Assembly (NCBI GenBank): GCA_036172665.1
Contig: CM069871.1
Coordinates: 3,534,001 to 3,598,000 of the forward strand
DNA length: 64,000 nt
From: Prosopocoilus inquinatus
Lineage: Eukaryota > Arthropoda > Insecta > Coleoptera > Lucanidae
Reading direction: 5' to 3'
Shown: positions 33,061-42,479 of the stretch, piece by piece
Position numbering within the stretch: the stretch's first letter is position 1
How the letters are laid out: each line of letters starts with the position of its first letter
Made by a program: the position numbers and the translations under genes
The notes under the pieces: model-generated
Seen by the model: the letters and a program-made list of their open reading frames with translations, nothing else
Told to the model about the DNA's origin: nothing
Databases searched by the model: none

Positions 33061-34335
33061 TATACTTTACTAAAACGCCTGGCTCTAATAATTATCACGT
33101 GGTAAGTATCTATCAGTATTTACCAATAGATCGTGTACAACAAACGAGCAAAACGTGCCATGAATCTCAATTGCTTACATCAGCGTTTCCAAAACTGTGA
33201 GTCGCGCCCCCTTGAGGAGGGGGCGCTTAAGTCTTCAAAGTGGGCGCTGCAGAATAAATATAAAAAAATTGAACGCAAATTGCAACTAATTTATCAAATA
33301 ATTCTTTACAAGAAATTGTTATGCACCCCTTCCCACCCCCTCTAACTTCTTTATTTTTTTACTTTAGAAAGAAGTCTTTATTATAGAACTTACGTAGACT
33401 AATTCAAAGTTTTTGCTGATATTTGCAGAAAAACAAATGAACATCGCATAACTGCGATATAAACAGAAATTTTAATTTTTTAATCGGAAAACTTGGTATT
33501 TTTTTTTTAATTATTTGGTATCTCAAAATAAAAATCGCCTTTCTTTTTCTTAAACAAATTTTATCTTTTAAAACTTTGTTTAATTAAAACGTAACATTGT
33601 GTCTAAGAGACGATTATTCGTATTCTATAGCACGGGTATATCGACCCTGTGGACGTCGATGAAGACTTGAAAGGGGTCGATGAATCTTCATTAAGGGTCC
33701 GCTGGGCGACTTTCAGGATGTCGGAGTTGTTAAGTCTTGCGTAATGAAGGTCTTGTTGAATAGTTTATAAAAAAAGTAAAAAGAAAATACATATAATATT
33801 AAAAGAATTTGAATTAGCTCGTACGAAGGAGAAAAAAAAAGACGCTCAATTGATTATCAAAATCAAGACACTCCTAAAATACGAATAAAATCGAACGAAA
33901 TAAAAACAAAAGACAATCGTCAAACAAGACAATTCAATTAATTCAGTTAGTTAGTCATCAATTAATCAGGACAGTTAATTAATTAGTCGGTCAGTCGGTG
34001 AGTTAGTCAATTTATTTGTTTTTTTTTTTATTTTTTCCTTCGGATGTCACGCCCCTGCAGCTCGTAACGTTTTTTTTTTATCCGTGACTTATATTTTTAA
34101 TGTGACATGTAGGAAACGTATTTTAACAAAGAAGGATTTAAATACCGCAAAATATAACTAACTTTTCTCTTTCGTTTCAATTCAATTCAATTTATTATTC
34201 TCGTATTATTATTAGTTGACAAATTTAGAGATTTGGAGTTTCTTTGCAGAAATCCAGTCTAGTTTCAAGGTCGTCAAGGAGCCCCGACTTTATAATTTTG
34301 GGATTTATTTTTGTGGGGGCCATTTAAAGCAAATT
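33061..34335. other. gene-free sequence
   Basis: A perfect GC hairpin (GCGCCCCC/GGGGGCGC) lies at about 33204-33227, next to GCGTTTCCAAAACTGTGAG, a hAT-like terminal word without a partner. GGGTCGAT words recur at 33640-33690. The frame at 33133-33345 spans the hairpin and is not supported. Confidence 0.35.
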
Positions 34336-34560
34336 ATTTACAAGGAATATTTTTTGCAAGAAACGTCGCATGACAGGGCCGTCGCCGAACTGACGCGATG
34401 CAAAACTAATAAAAAAATATCATGGCCTACTGCATGTTTAAAACAATCGTGAACCGTGTATAGGAAGGAGCGGTTAACACCCTGCGGTTGACCAGCAGAA
34501 TGCTTACTGGGAAGGAACGGCGAGTTGACCTCGCCAGGTAGTGTTAGGTTATGACATATA
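34336..34560. repeat. dispersed repeat, copy A (partial)
   Basis: Matches 46800-47025: CTACTGCATGTTTAAAACAA, GAACCGTGTATAGGAAGGA, CGGTTGACCAGCAGAAT, GGAACGGCG and CTCGCCAGGT. It represents the 3' half of the family best seen at 46065-47105. Function and class are unknown. Confidence 0.75.
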
Positions 34561-34904
34561 TTTAATAATCCACGATTACTTGAATATTTTATTAAATAAA
34601 CTATTGATAAAAAGAATTATTTAAACACTGAATCCGTATTGATTTGTGTAAAATACGAAACTATAAATTGGTAGATACATATTTACAGTGATGTCGAAAA
34701 CTAAGGAACAAATTCATTTTTTTCTTTCTTTACTTTTTTTCGCTGTTTATTTTAGAAACGCTTTGTATTATACAGATTTTAGGAATGCTTTGTATTCATT
34801 GTTAAAAAAAAGAGAAAAATCGGCCGAAATCGACCGACTTTGTTTTTTGGAAACCCATAATTTAATCACTCTGTCGAATTTGCAGCAACATTTTTTTGTA
34901 TTAT
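34561..34904. other. gene-free sequence
   Basis: AT-rich. A short frame at 34688-34945 is not recognised. Confidence 0.3.
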
Positions 34905-35245
34905 TGTTACGAATTCGAGGTTCGCAAGTAATAATCGTCTCTTGATTTAAAACTTTAATTAAACAGTTATTTTGATAAATAGCACTTAAATATTTCAGCG
35001 TCTATTTCGATAGTTGCTCACACTATCGCTGGCTTGATGTAAACTGTTTTAAATCGAGCGCCATCCTCCATTTTATTTCCATCCGGCTGTTAGTGGAAAC
35101 GCCTGGAATGCCATGGAACTAACGCGAACTTTCTCGAAAATTCCAGACTTCAACTGCCAACCCGCGACATTGGTCGGTTGAGTAATAGATGGCGCCACTC
35201 ATCTGAAAAAAAATATTATCGTCCGGTTTAAACATTATGTTATCC
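34905..35245. mobile_element. LTR-like end related to 9056-9446
   Basis: Starts TGTTACGAATTCGAGGTT, matching the 9056 element, and shares ATAATCGT/ATACTCGT-type words, TTAATTAAAC and ATAAATAGCACTT in the same order over about 130 bp. Beyond that the two diverge. No matching GTAACA end was found before the hAT element at 35246, so the copy may be truncated or split. Confidence 0.4.
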
Positions 35246-36057
35246 CAGGGCCGTAACCAAAATAATATTCAGGAAAGGCTTATTATCGTAGTGTAGGATA
35301 GGCTCTATACGTTTTTATTCACATTTTTTCAACACTTTTTCGAATTAAAAAAAATAAAATAAAAGATAAAGAACTATCGCATTAAATAATAACATCAAAA
35401 TAATTGCAGTTTCTGTGTTGTTTGAAATAAATTTTGTTTAGATTCTTTTTGTACATTTAAATTACTCAATAGATATTATCTGTTCGCAAATGGAAAGATC
35501 ACTTCCAGTGTTTGTTGCCTCCCGAAACATTAAACTGGCAACAGTGTGATCGAAGAAAAAACAAAAGGAACGCATTGCGTGTAAATAAAATCAAAACTCG
35601 CTCGTTTCAACTTCAACAATTAAACAGCGTTTAGTTTCTTCGACGCGCGGAATTCGTGTAAAATACAAACAACCACGCAACCGGGTTGTCAAACGCAACA
35701 ATCTACAAAGTCTGAGGTAATGGGCGTCAGCGCGTCTTAGCGGGAGTACTCACGCATGGCTTACACCAGCGACGGGGACTAGCGGGAAAACGTACTCCCA
35801 CCACCCATCTGCGACAGTTGTATTTATTTTTTATGAATGAAATTACGATTCTCTTAAGAAATCGAGAGTGGGGAGAGCGCGATTGTGTTTTATTAAAGTG
35901 TTTCGAAATAATTTGGCTTATAAGTTTATTTCTGAACCCCGAAGTCGTAACAGTGTGTATTATTTCATGTCAGGTTAGACCGTCGCGTCGTAGGGCGGGC
36001 TTCAAACTTTCCAGGGCTGGCTCAGCCTCCCCTGGCGCTCCTCCAGCTACGGCCCTG
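35246..36057. mobile_element. 812-bp non-autonomous hAT-like element
   Basis: The left end is CAGGGCCGTAACC and the right end, inverted, is CAGGGCCGTAGCTGG (11 of the first 12 bases match). Sub-terminal AGGAAAGGCT/AGGGGAGGCT also pair. Flanking octamers TGTTATCC (35238-35245) and TGTTACCC (36058-36065) match at 7 of 8 positions, as expected of a hAT 8-bp duplication. No transposase is encoded. A CG-rich patch at about 35700-35815 contains an internal inverted repeat (GGGAGTAC/GTACTCCC). Confidence 0.82.
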
Positions 36058-36065
36058 TGTTACCC

Positions 36066-37061
36066 TACGCCTAGTAGCAGCAGATATCCTCTAAATACAT
36101 ACATATTTACTCGTATTATGCGAGAGGGAAAGAAATTGTGACAGGTTCACGTACCTACGGAAACATATCACAATCCGCGGCGTGGTTATCATTTTATTTA
36201 AACAACTGAATCGGGCAATCATGGGCACTTATTTAACAGTATTTGGTCTTCTTATTAATTAATGAATAGTTGAGGAAATCCAAGCAGAGAAATTTTTTAG
36301 TAATTCATAATTTGTTTTTGTTACGAAACAACAAGGCCGGCTTAATTTATGAGACGGAAGATTTCTGTCGTAACGAATACAACGTTTGGCAACGCAGGTA
36401 TATATTTGGAGGTCTGCGTGGACGCCTCTGCGTTTAGCTCGGATGTTGAAAATAAAAATAAAATTAAGAAGAAAAAAAAAACTCGTAACGTAATTCCCCT
36501 TGTAGAAGTAGAACTAGTTTCGGACGGCCTGTCTGGGGGGCACACGGTGTGACCGAACACTTCCTTGATCTAACAAAAAAAAAAAAAAGGCCGCTGGTCC
36601 TACTCTCGCAAGTGCATGGGATTTCAAGCGTGAAATGGCATATTCACCCCGCCAGTGGCGCACACGCAGCATTTAATGGGTGCCATGAACTCCGCAGTCA
36701 CAATGCAAATAGAGCCGGAGCCCGCGTAGGTTCGCATGGTTAATGCACGGAGATCACCATTACACATTTATGCGCATGTAGAATGTCGCTATTATATCGC
36801 AAGGAAGATTCTGCTGCATCTACCTCACTCGTAAACATCCAATAAACCATATAATCGCAGCCCAACGTTGCCTGCCCGTACACTCCAGATAAAGAGAAGA
36901 AACTTTCTAATCCGCAAGAAGTTGAAGAGCCAAGGCACATTTTATGTAATCCATTCATTCATAAAAGGCATGACATGCAGTAAATGCGTAGTAAACATTT
37001 TTTTCTTTGCTCCTTGCTCGTTGTGTTTGTTTGTTTTGTTTTGAATTGTTTCTTCGTCCTA
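36066..37061. other. unique island with possible regulatory content
   Basis: Sequence at about 36590-36970 is non-repetitive and GC-balanced, with an octamer-type ATGCAAAT at 36703-36710. Frames on both strands (36342-36560, 36549-36743, 36740-36958) overlap one another and are not recognised. A regulatory role is inference only. Confidence 0.22.
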
Positions 37062-37136
37062 AAACTTTTGCCGCGGCAACAAACGCCAATCACCTGGGAT
37101 CCCGTGATTGGTTTGTTTGATGTTGCAGCAAAAGTT
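37062..37136. repeat. 31-bp inverted repeat forming a hairpin
   Basis: Left arm 37062-37092 (AACTTTTGCCGCGG...CCAATCA) pairs with right arm 37105-37136 (TGATTGG...TTGCAGCAAAAGTT) around CACCTGGGATCCCG, with a few mismatches in the middle. Size is in the range of a miRNA precursor or a tiny foldback. Nothing else decides between them. Confidence 0.6.
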
Positions 37137-37539
37137 CCAGCGAGCATGAACAATGAGGAATGTTGCACCGTAAGGGTAATTAGACAGTAATAAGGAAAGT
37201 GTGTTGTAATAATAACTGGACGCTTTTTGAAACGGCCGATTTTATTGCAGCAGAATGCCTATTTTTATATCGTCAGTTTAGCGTTCATTATTGACTCATT
37301 AAAACAGGCGAGCTATTCTTAGCACAGCAAATTTCTTCACGCTTATTATACGGCTCTCTTATATTGTTCCACAGAGAAAAACAACTTTACAATATTAATA
37401 TAACATAATATCTGCGAAGGTTTTTTTTTTTAATTGATTTGGTCTTGGTCTGGGCACGCCACTGGCTCAATTATTTTTTATCGCTCAAGTGAATTTAAAC
37501 ATGTGATGATTACAATCGTTTCCTTTCAACATATAAATA
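37137..37539. other. gene-free sequence
   Basis: AT-rich with no recognised gene. GGGCACGCCACTGGCTC at about 37452 resembles the edge of an old transposon. Confidence 0.3.
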
Positions 37540-39115
37540 AACGAATCGGAAACAGCAGAAGAGGAGAGAAAGAAAGGAAAATATGTCAAAGTGGGGTTCC
37601 AAAAAATTACGATTGATCAAGAGCAAGCATGGAAATGGAAAGAGAAGAAGGAAGGGGGATAGAATTGAGCAGTTCAAAAAACTAATGATATCGAAAGGCG
37701 ATAGGCAACCAAGAAAACAACAAAAAGGCATGATGAAAGAGCAGAAGGAATGGAACGGTAAAACAGGAGAGAAAGAAAAGAAAATATGTCAAAATGGGAT
37801 TCCAAAAAATGACGATTGATCAACAACAAGCATGGAAATGGAATGACAACGAAAAGGCACGATGTGGAAAAGGAGAAGAAATGGAACGAATCGGAAACGG
37901 CAAAACAGGAGAGAAAGAAAGGAAAAAATGTCAAATTGGAGTTCCCAAAAATAACGATTGATCAACAACAAGCATGAAAATGGAATGAGAGGAAGGAGGA
38001 GCGAATAAAACTGAACAATTCAAAGAACTAATGATATGAAAAGACGATAGGCTATCAAGAAACAATAAAAAGGCACGATAAAAAGGAGAAGAAATGGAAC
38101 GAATCGGAAATAGCAAAAGAGGAAAGAGAGAAAGGAAAGAATGTCAAAATGGGGTTCCAAAAAGAGACCATTGACCAACAACACGTATGGGAATGAAATG
38201 AGGAGAAGGAGGAGGGGTAGAACTGAACAGTTCAAAACTAATGATATGGAAGGGCGCCAGGGAATCAAAAAAACAACGAAAAGGCACGATGAAAAAGGAG
38301 AAGAAATGGCACGAATCAGAAACGGCGAGATAGGAGAGAAAGAAAGGAAAAAGTTGGAAGTTTGGAGTTCCAAAAAATGACGATTGATCAACAACAAGCA
38401 ATGGAACGAGAAGAAGGAGGAGGAGGGGATAGAACTGGACAGTTCAAAAAACCAATGATATGGAAAGACGACAGGCAATAAAAAAAATATAACGAAAAGG
38501 CATGATGAAAAAGGAGAAGGAATGGAACGAATCGGAAGCAGAAAAACAGAGGAGGAAGAAAGGAAAAAATCTCAAATTGAGAAGAAGGAGTAGGGGATAG
38601 AACTGCATCGTTCAAAAAATCAATGATATGGAAAGACGACAGGCAATCAAAAAAAGCAACGAAAAGGCACGATGAAAAAGGAGAAGAAATGGAACGAATC
38701 GGAAACGGCAAAACAGGAGAGAAAGAAAGGAAAAAATGTCAAATTGGGGTTCCCAAAAATGACGATTGATCAACAACAAGCATGGAAATGGAATGAGAAG
38801 AAGAATGAGGGGATAGAACAGAGCAGTTCAAAATACTAAAGATACGGAAAGATGATAGGGAATCAAAAAGAAAAAACAACGAAAAGACATGATGAAAAAG
38901 GAGAAGAAATGGAACGAGGAAGAAAAGAAAAAATGTCAAATTGGAGTTCCAACATGTGACGATTGATCAACAACAAGCATGGAAATGGAATGAGAAGAAG
39001 AATGAGGGGATGGAACTGAACAGTCCAAAAATCTAATGATAGGGAATCAAAAAGAAAAAAACAACGAAAAGACATGACAAAGGAGAAGGAACGAGGAAGA
39101 TTCAAAAAATAAGTA
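37540..39115. repeat. purine-rich tandem repeat, period about 200 bp
   Basis: CGATTGATCAACAACAAGCA or variants recur at about 37610, 37813, 37955, 38168, 38381, 38763 and 38960. Units also share GAGAGAAAGAAAGGAAAA, TGTCAAATTGGAGTTCC and AACTAATGATATGGAAAG. The plus strand is overwhelmingly A and G. Minus-strand frames (many Phe/Ser/Leu) are by-products of this bias. Confidence 0.85.
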
Positions 39116-39284
39116 AGATTTGGAAGCAATGTCCTTCCTCCTCCCCCTTGATTTTCACGTTGTTTACTCTCTTCTTTGCTGTTCTCTTACCACCTACTTC
39201 TTTTCTCGACTTATTTTTAAAATGCTTTCCTAAATTTTAATTTGGCATTTTATTAAAATGCCTTAACATCTTGATAGTTGATCT
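39116..39284. other. short pyrimidine-rich spacer
   Basis: No gene seen. Confidence 0.3.
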
Positions 39285-39850
39285 TACTTTCAGTTTTCCC
39301 CTTTTGAATATCTTGGAATTCCTGTCTATCTTTCTGTTCAATGTGATTACGAACAACGGGGGCGGGGCGCTGTATACAGACGACGTTGCCCACCTTAAGA
39401 CGAAAACGGAGTTGACAGGAAGACCTCAAAAGGGGAACGGTCCATATCCTGCGGATGACCAGCAGAATATACTAGAGGAGAGCGGTTCATACCCCGTGGA
39501 TGACCAACAGAATACTTTCCAGGGTGGAACGGTTAATACCCTGCGGTTGACCAGCAGAATACTTGCTATACACCTTTTACGATTGTTTTAAATTCGCACT
39601 CTCTATTGAAATCTGACATTTTAGTAAGCCTAGGCAATAATTGTTATTCCATATCATAATAAATTTATTTTAGGTTAGAGTCGATGACAACCGAATCTTT
39701 CTTATATTCTCAAAACATCTTTTAGTGTACACTTTCTTGTCGGCAGAAATTGTTTTCGGCATGTTGAATTATTAACAAGAAGCTGAAGAACGAAGTGCCA
39801 GCAGTAAATTAATTAATTCAATGACCGTATTGACAAGGCAAATATTATTT
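39285..39850. repeat. dispersed repeat, copy B, with a 45-bp minisatellite
   Basis: Begins TTTTGAATATCTTGGAATTCC and TTCAATGTGATTACGAACAA. Three 45-50-bp modules follow at about 39436-39560: CCTGCGGATGACCAGCAGAAT, CCCGTGGATGACCAACAGAAT and CCTGCGGTTGACCAGCAGAAT. The 3' part (TTATTTTAGGTTAGAGTCGATGACAACCGA and on) matches 46632-46810. A frame over the modules repeats a PYPADDQQN-like peptide but shifts after the second module. Confidence 0.8.
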
Positions 39851-39980
39851 GAAAGAAAGATATAAGATAAGATATAAAAAATGGAATGCCTTCGATTGGG
39901 AGTGTTTGATCGAAGTTGAAAACAAATATTTCAACAATCTTGGGTTTCTTCCAAGAATAATTTCATACCTGCGCACTCAC
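39851..39980. other. putative intron start downstream of the candidate exon
   Basis: On the minus strand GTGAGT (39980-39975) follows the exon directly. A second usable donor, CAG/GTATGA, lies 12 bp further (39968-39963). The rest shows no further exon. Confidence 0.3.
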
Positions 39981-40283
39981 CATGTCACGCAGAAACTTTC
40001 GGGGTTGTAGGGGCGTAGGTAGAGCTTTTAAGCAATCGAATTGCAAAAATTTGTTGAGATTTAAGGTCTTCCGCCAGTCGTGGGTTTCCGGTTCGTCCAC
40101 GACGCAGACTGCGCAGGGGGTCGTGTGGGGTTTGACGTAAGTACCATCGGGTGCAAAGAAAAGTAAACTATTTTTTTCGCTATTGTATATCTGACTTTGA
40201 TTTTCCAATGCGTCGTAACGGACTAATGTTACTTGAATGTCACAAATAATTGTCCAAATTGTACTGGAACTGGTTTCACAAAA
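39981..40283 (-). CDS. candidate internal exon of an unrecognised host gene
   Basis: On the minus strand a tract TTTTTGTGTTGTTTTAG ends at 40284, a good 3' splice site. Exactly 303 bases (101 codons, phase 0 to 0) are then open, ending GAC-ATG at 39981 before a GTGAGT donor. The TAG of the acceptor is the upstream in-frame stop, so the open frame coincides with the predicted exon. The peptide includes TIICDIQVTLVRYD, LLFFAPDGTYVK, TPCAVCVVDEPETHDWRK, LNKFLQFDCLKALP and PLQPRKFLRDM. Composition is balanced, with four Cys and mixed hydrophobic and charged residues, unlike the repeat-derived frames elsewhere. I do not recognise the family. Partner exons were not found, so it could be an isolated or degenerate exon. 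Confidence 0.5.
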
Positions 40284-40317
40284 CTAAAACAACACAAAAA
40301 TTCCTTTAGGTGTCGTT

Positions 40318-40350
40318 TACTTACTTTTATTTGCACCCGATGGCACTTCG
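40318..40350 (+). repeat. inverted partial copy of the candidate exon
   Basis: The plus strand reads TTACTTTTATTTGCACCCGA then TGGCACTT. This closely matches the minus-strand exon around 40165-40135 (TTACTTTTCTTTGCACCCGA then TGGTACTT). The same frame gives LLLFAPDGTSV against LLFFAPDGTYV in the exon, then a stop. Confidence 0.65.
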
Positions 40351-40464
40351 GTGCTGTTGTAGGGAGGCAGATGGCCTTGAGGTGTTTCGCTGTGGTTTCT
40401 TGATGGCTTTGACTCTGACGGCGAGGTGACAACAGAAGTTGATTGTTGAATCGAGGTTCGATGG

Positions 40465-40556
40465 CGACGAGATTAAAGATCCAGGGCAACGACGGAGGCG
40501 TCCATTCCAACTCTGATCGACGCCTCCGTCGTTGCCCTGGATCTTTAAACTCGTCG
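40465..40556. repeat. GC-rich 38-bp hairpin
   Basis: Left arm 40465-40502 (CGACGAGATTAAAGATCCAG onward) and right arm 40519-40556 pair with only a small mismatch (ATTAA against TTTAA). The 16-base loop is CATTCCAACTCTGATC. A third, diverged copy of one arm (AAGATCCAGGACCAACGGCG) lies at about 40588-40616. The stem includes GGGCAACGACGGAGGCG. It would be very stable as RNA or as extruded DNA. Confidence 0.85.
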
Positions 40557-40619
40557 TCTTTAAGGTGAAATCGCTCTAACCGACTAAGATCCAGGACCAA
40601 CGGCGACGGCGTCCTTCGG

Positions 40620-41139
40620 GGGTGGAAATGGCAACGCCTCTCTATGGGTGAATCATAATCACGATTGAAGCTTCAAATTCGGCTCGGACCATTTAAACGA
40701 ATTTGTTTACAAAAAAATTTGCTTGCTTAACTAGGTCGCCAAATAACCCTGAGTGTGCGGAATACTTGTAATGCTCGCGTTCCAGTTTCATAACCCCAGC
40801 TGAGTCCTAGGGTTTCGTGAAACAGGAATGTGATTACGTACTGAGTATGCATAAAGTTTAATTGTGTCATTTAATTTTTTTTATACAGGGCGTTGGAAAA
40901 ATGGCGCGTCCGCATCACACTGCGGTATTTGGGCAAAAATTTTCTAAATACAAAAGAAGTTGGCATTTTTTACATATTTATTTCTTCTAAGGATAAAACT
41001 GCATCCAGTTTCATTTGTTTGCTTTGTTTCGCATATTCCAATTAGTCCTGCGTCCAACGTCGAATTAGCCATTCTGTTAATTCCATTCTTTTGCATTGCG
41101 TAACCCGCTTAACCACAGGCGTGGCATTTTTCAAACAAA
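40620..41139. other. gene-free sequence
   Basis: No gene or repeat recognised. Confidence 0.3.
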
Positions 41140-41720
41140 GCCGAATTAGTCATGTTTGTTGGGTCTGCGATAAATGGATGATGATGATTGCTCACCCCGC
41201 GGTGGTCTCTCCCCTATATTAAATAACGATTCTTTTTTATCGGGCATCTGAAAACTCTGTACAAACAAAGAATTATTATTGGAGCTTGTGGATGAGACGC
41301 TGAGTAGTTGGAGCATTACGGCGAGGATTAGAGCCAGGCGTGCAGAGCGTGACGGGGCCGGGATTACGAACGACGGTAACGCAGCCAGCCTCGATCCCCA
41401 CACTGGTAATTAGTGTCGATCGCCGCCGCTCGAGCGTGAAATGCAATCTCATTTTTGCGAGAGCTTTACGCTCACGTCCCGACCCATCGCGACGCCACTG
41501 GCCCGCTAATTGTATCGACGGTGTTAAATGACCGGGCCGGGGCTCGCAAGAAAATCGACCCAACCCTCCCCCTCTCGTCGTGATTTATCGCCGCACTAAT
41601 TAATATCCGCTAACGAGAATACTTCTCCGCCGACTATTAAGTAATAATTAACATAAGTCCGATGCATCACCTAGCCGCACATGTTCCGAGTTATGTTCTT
41701 ATTGTGATCGTTACCTTCGG
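41140..41720. other. CpG-rich unique island
   Basis: The strongest GC and CpG density in the window lies at about 41290-41640, in non-repetitive sequence with several TAATTA/CTAATT words. Minus-strand frames (41146-41403, with a hydrophobic LALILAVMLQLLSV stretch, and 41276-41563) are open mainly because stops are rare in GC-rich DNA. They overlap in different frames. Promoter, enhancer or first exon are all possible; nothing seen decides. Confidence 0.3.
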
Positions 41721-42479
41721 GTGCTTTGATGAAGCCAGAGCACACGCATACCTAATGTATGACGCATAAGAAACTTAATCTATACCATAAATTCTAATTA
41801 CTATTCCACACTTTACTTCCGCCATGCTATGAAAATTTATATTACCAACTCACGAGCGCTGCAAAAATATTTGACGCGATATGCCAACGTTAATCTATCA
41901 GCTAAAGCATTCTATCAATCTTATTATTTTCATTATAGCCAAAACATTTTTTTTTAAATAAAATTCTGCAGCGAATTAATATGTGTATGTATATTTTCTG
42001 CATTGTGTTGTTTTGTATTTATGTATAACCCTATTCTGAACGCGCGACTTGTGATAAATCTTTATATTTATGTATAACCCTATTCTGAACGCGCGACTTG
42101 TGATAAATCTTCTGGACGTTCAAGAACACCAGCGTCAGGCTTTGGGGCCTTGGGAAGAGGCTTCAAGTTAAGCTACGACGTCCCTTTAGGAAAACATTTT
42201 GTTTCCAAAACATATTTAAAAAAAAAATACCTACTAAAAAGAGGTTGATTCCCTTTATCTGTGAAAAGAGATAATCTCTTTCGGCTAGAGATGGCTAAAT
42301 GCAGAAATCGTCGATAATTTGAAGTACCAAATTGTGAATTCTGGTTCTCCTAACGAACAGTGACAATTGGAAAGTGTATCGGACTCAATCACATTCTGGA
42401 ATTACCTAATTCAAGAAAGCGAACGATTTATTTTGAACGAATCCGATCTTTTAATTTTGATTGAAAAGAAAATAAACTA
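41721..42479. other. gene-free sequence with a 50-bp direct duplication
   Basis: TATTTATGTATAACCCTATT followed by CTGAACGCGCGACTTGTGAT occurs twice in tandem, at about 42016-42060 and 42066-42110. The rest is unremarkable. Confidence 0.6.

Noticed and set aside
34905..35952. A 1,048-bp LTR from TGTTAC (34905) to GTAACA (35952)
   Set aside because: The right end would fall inside the well-bounded hAT-like element, and the flanking bases do not form a duplication.
41146..41563. Minus-strand frames with a signal-peptide-like stretch in the CpG-rich island
   Set aside because: Two overlapping frames are equally open, stops are rare in GC-rich DNA, and no donor site at a matching position was found.
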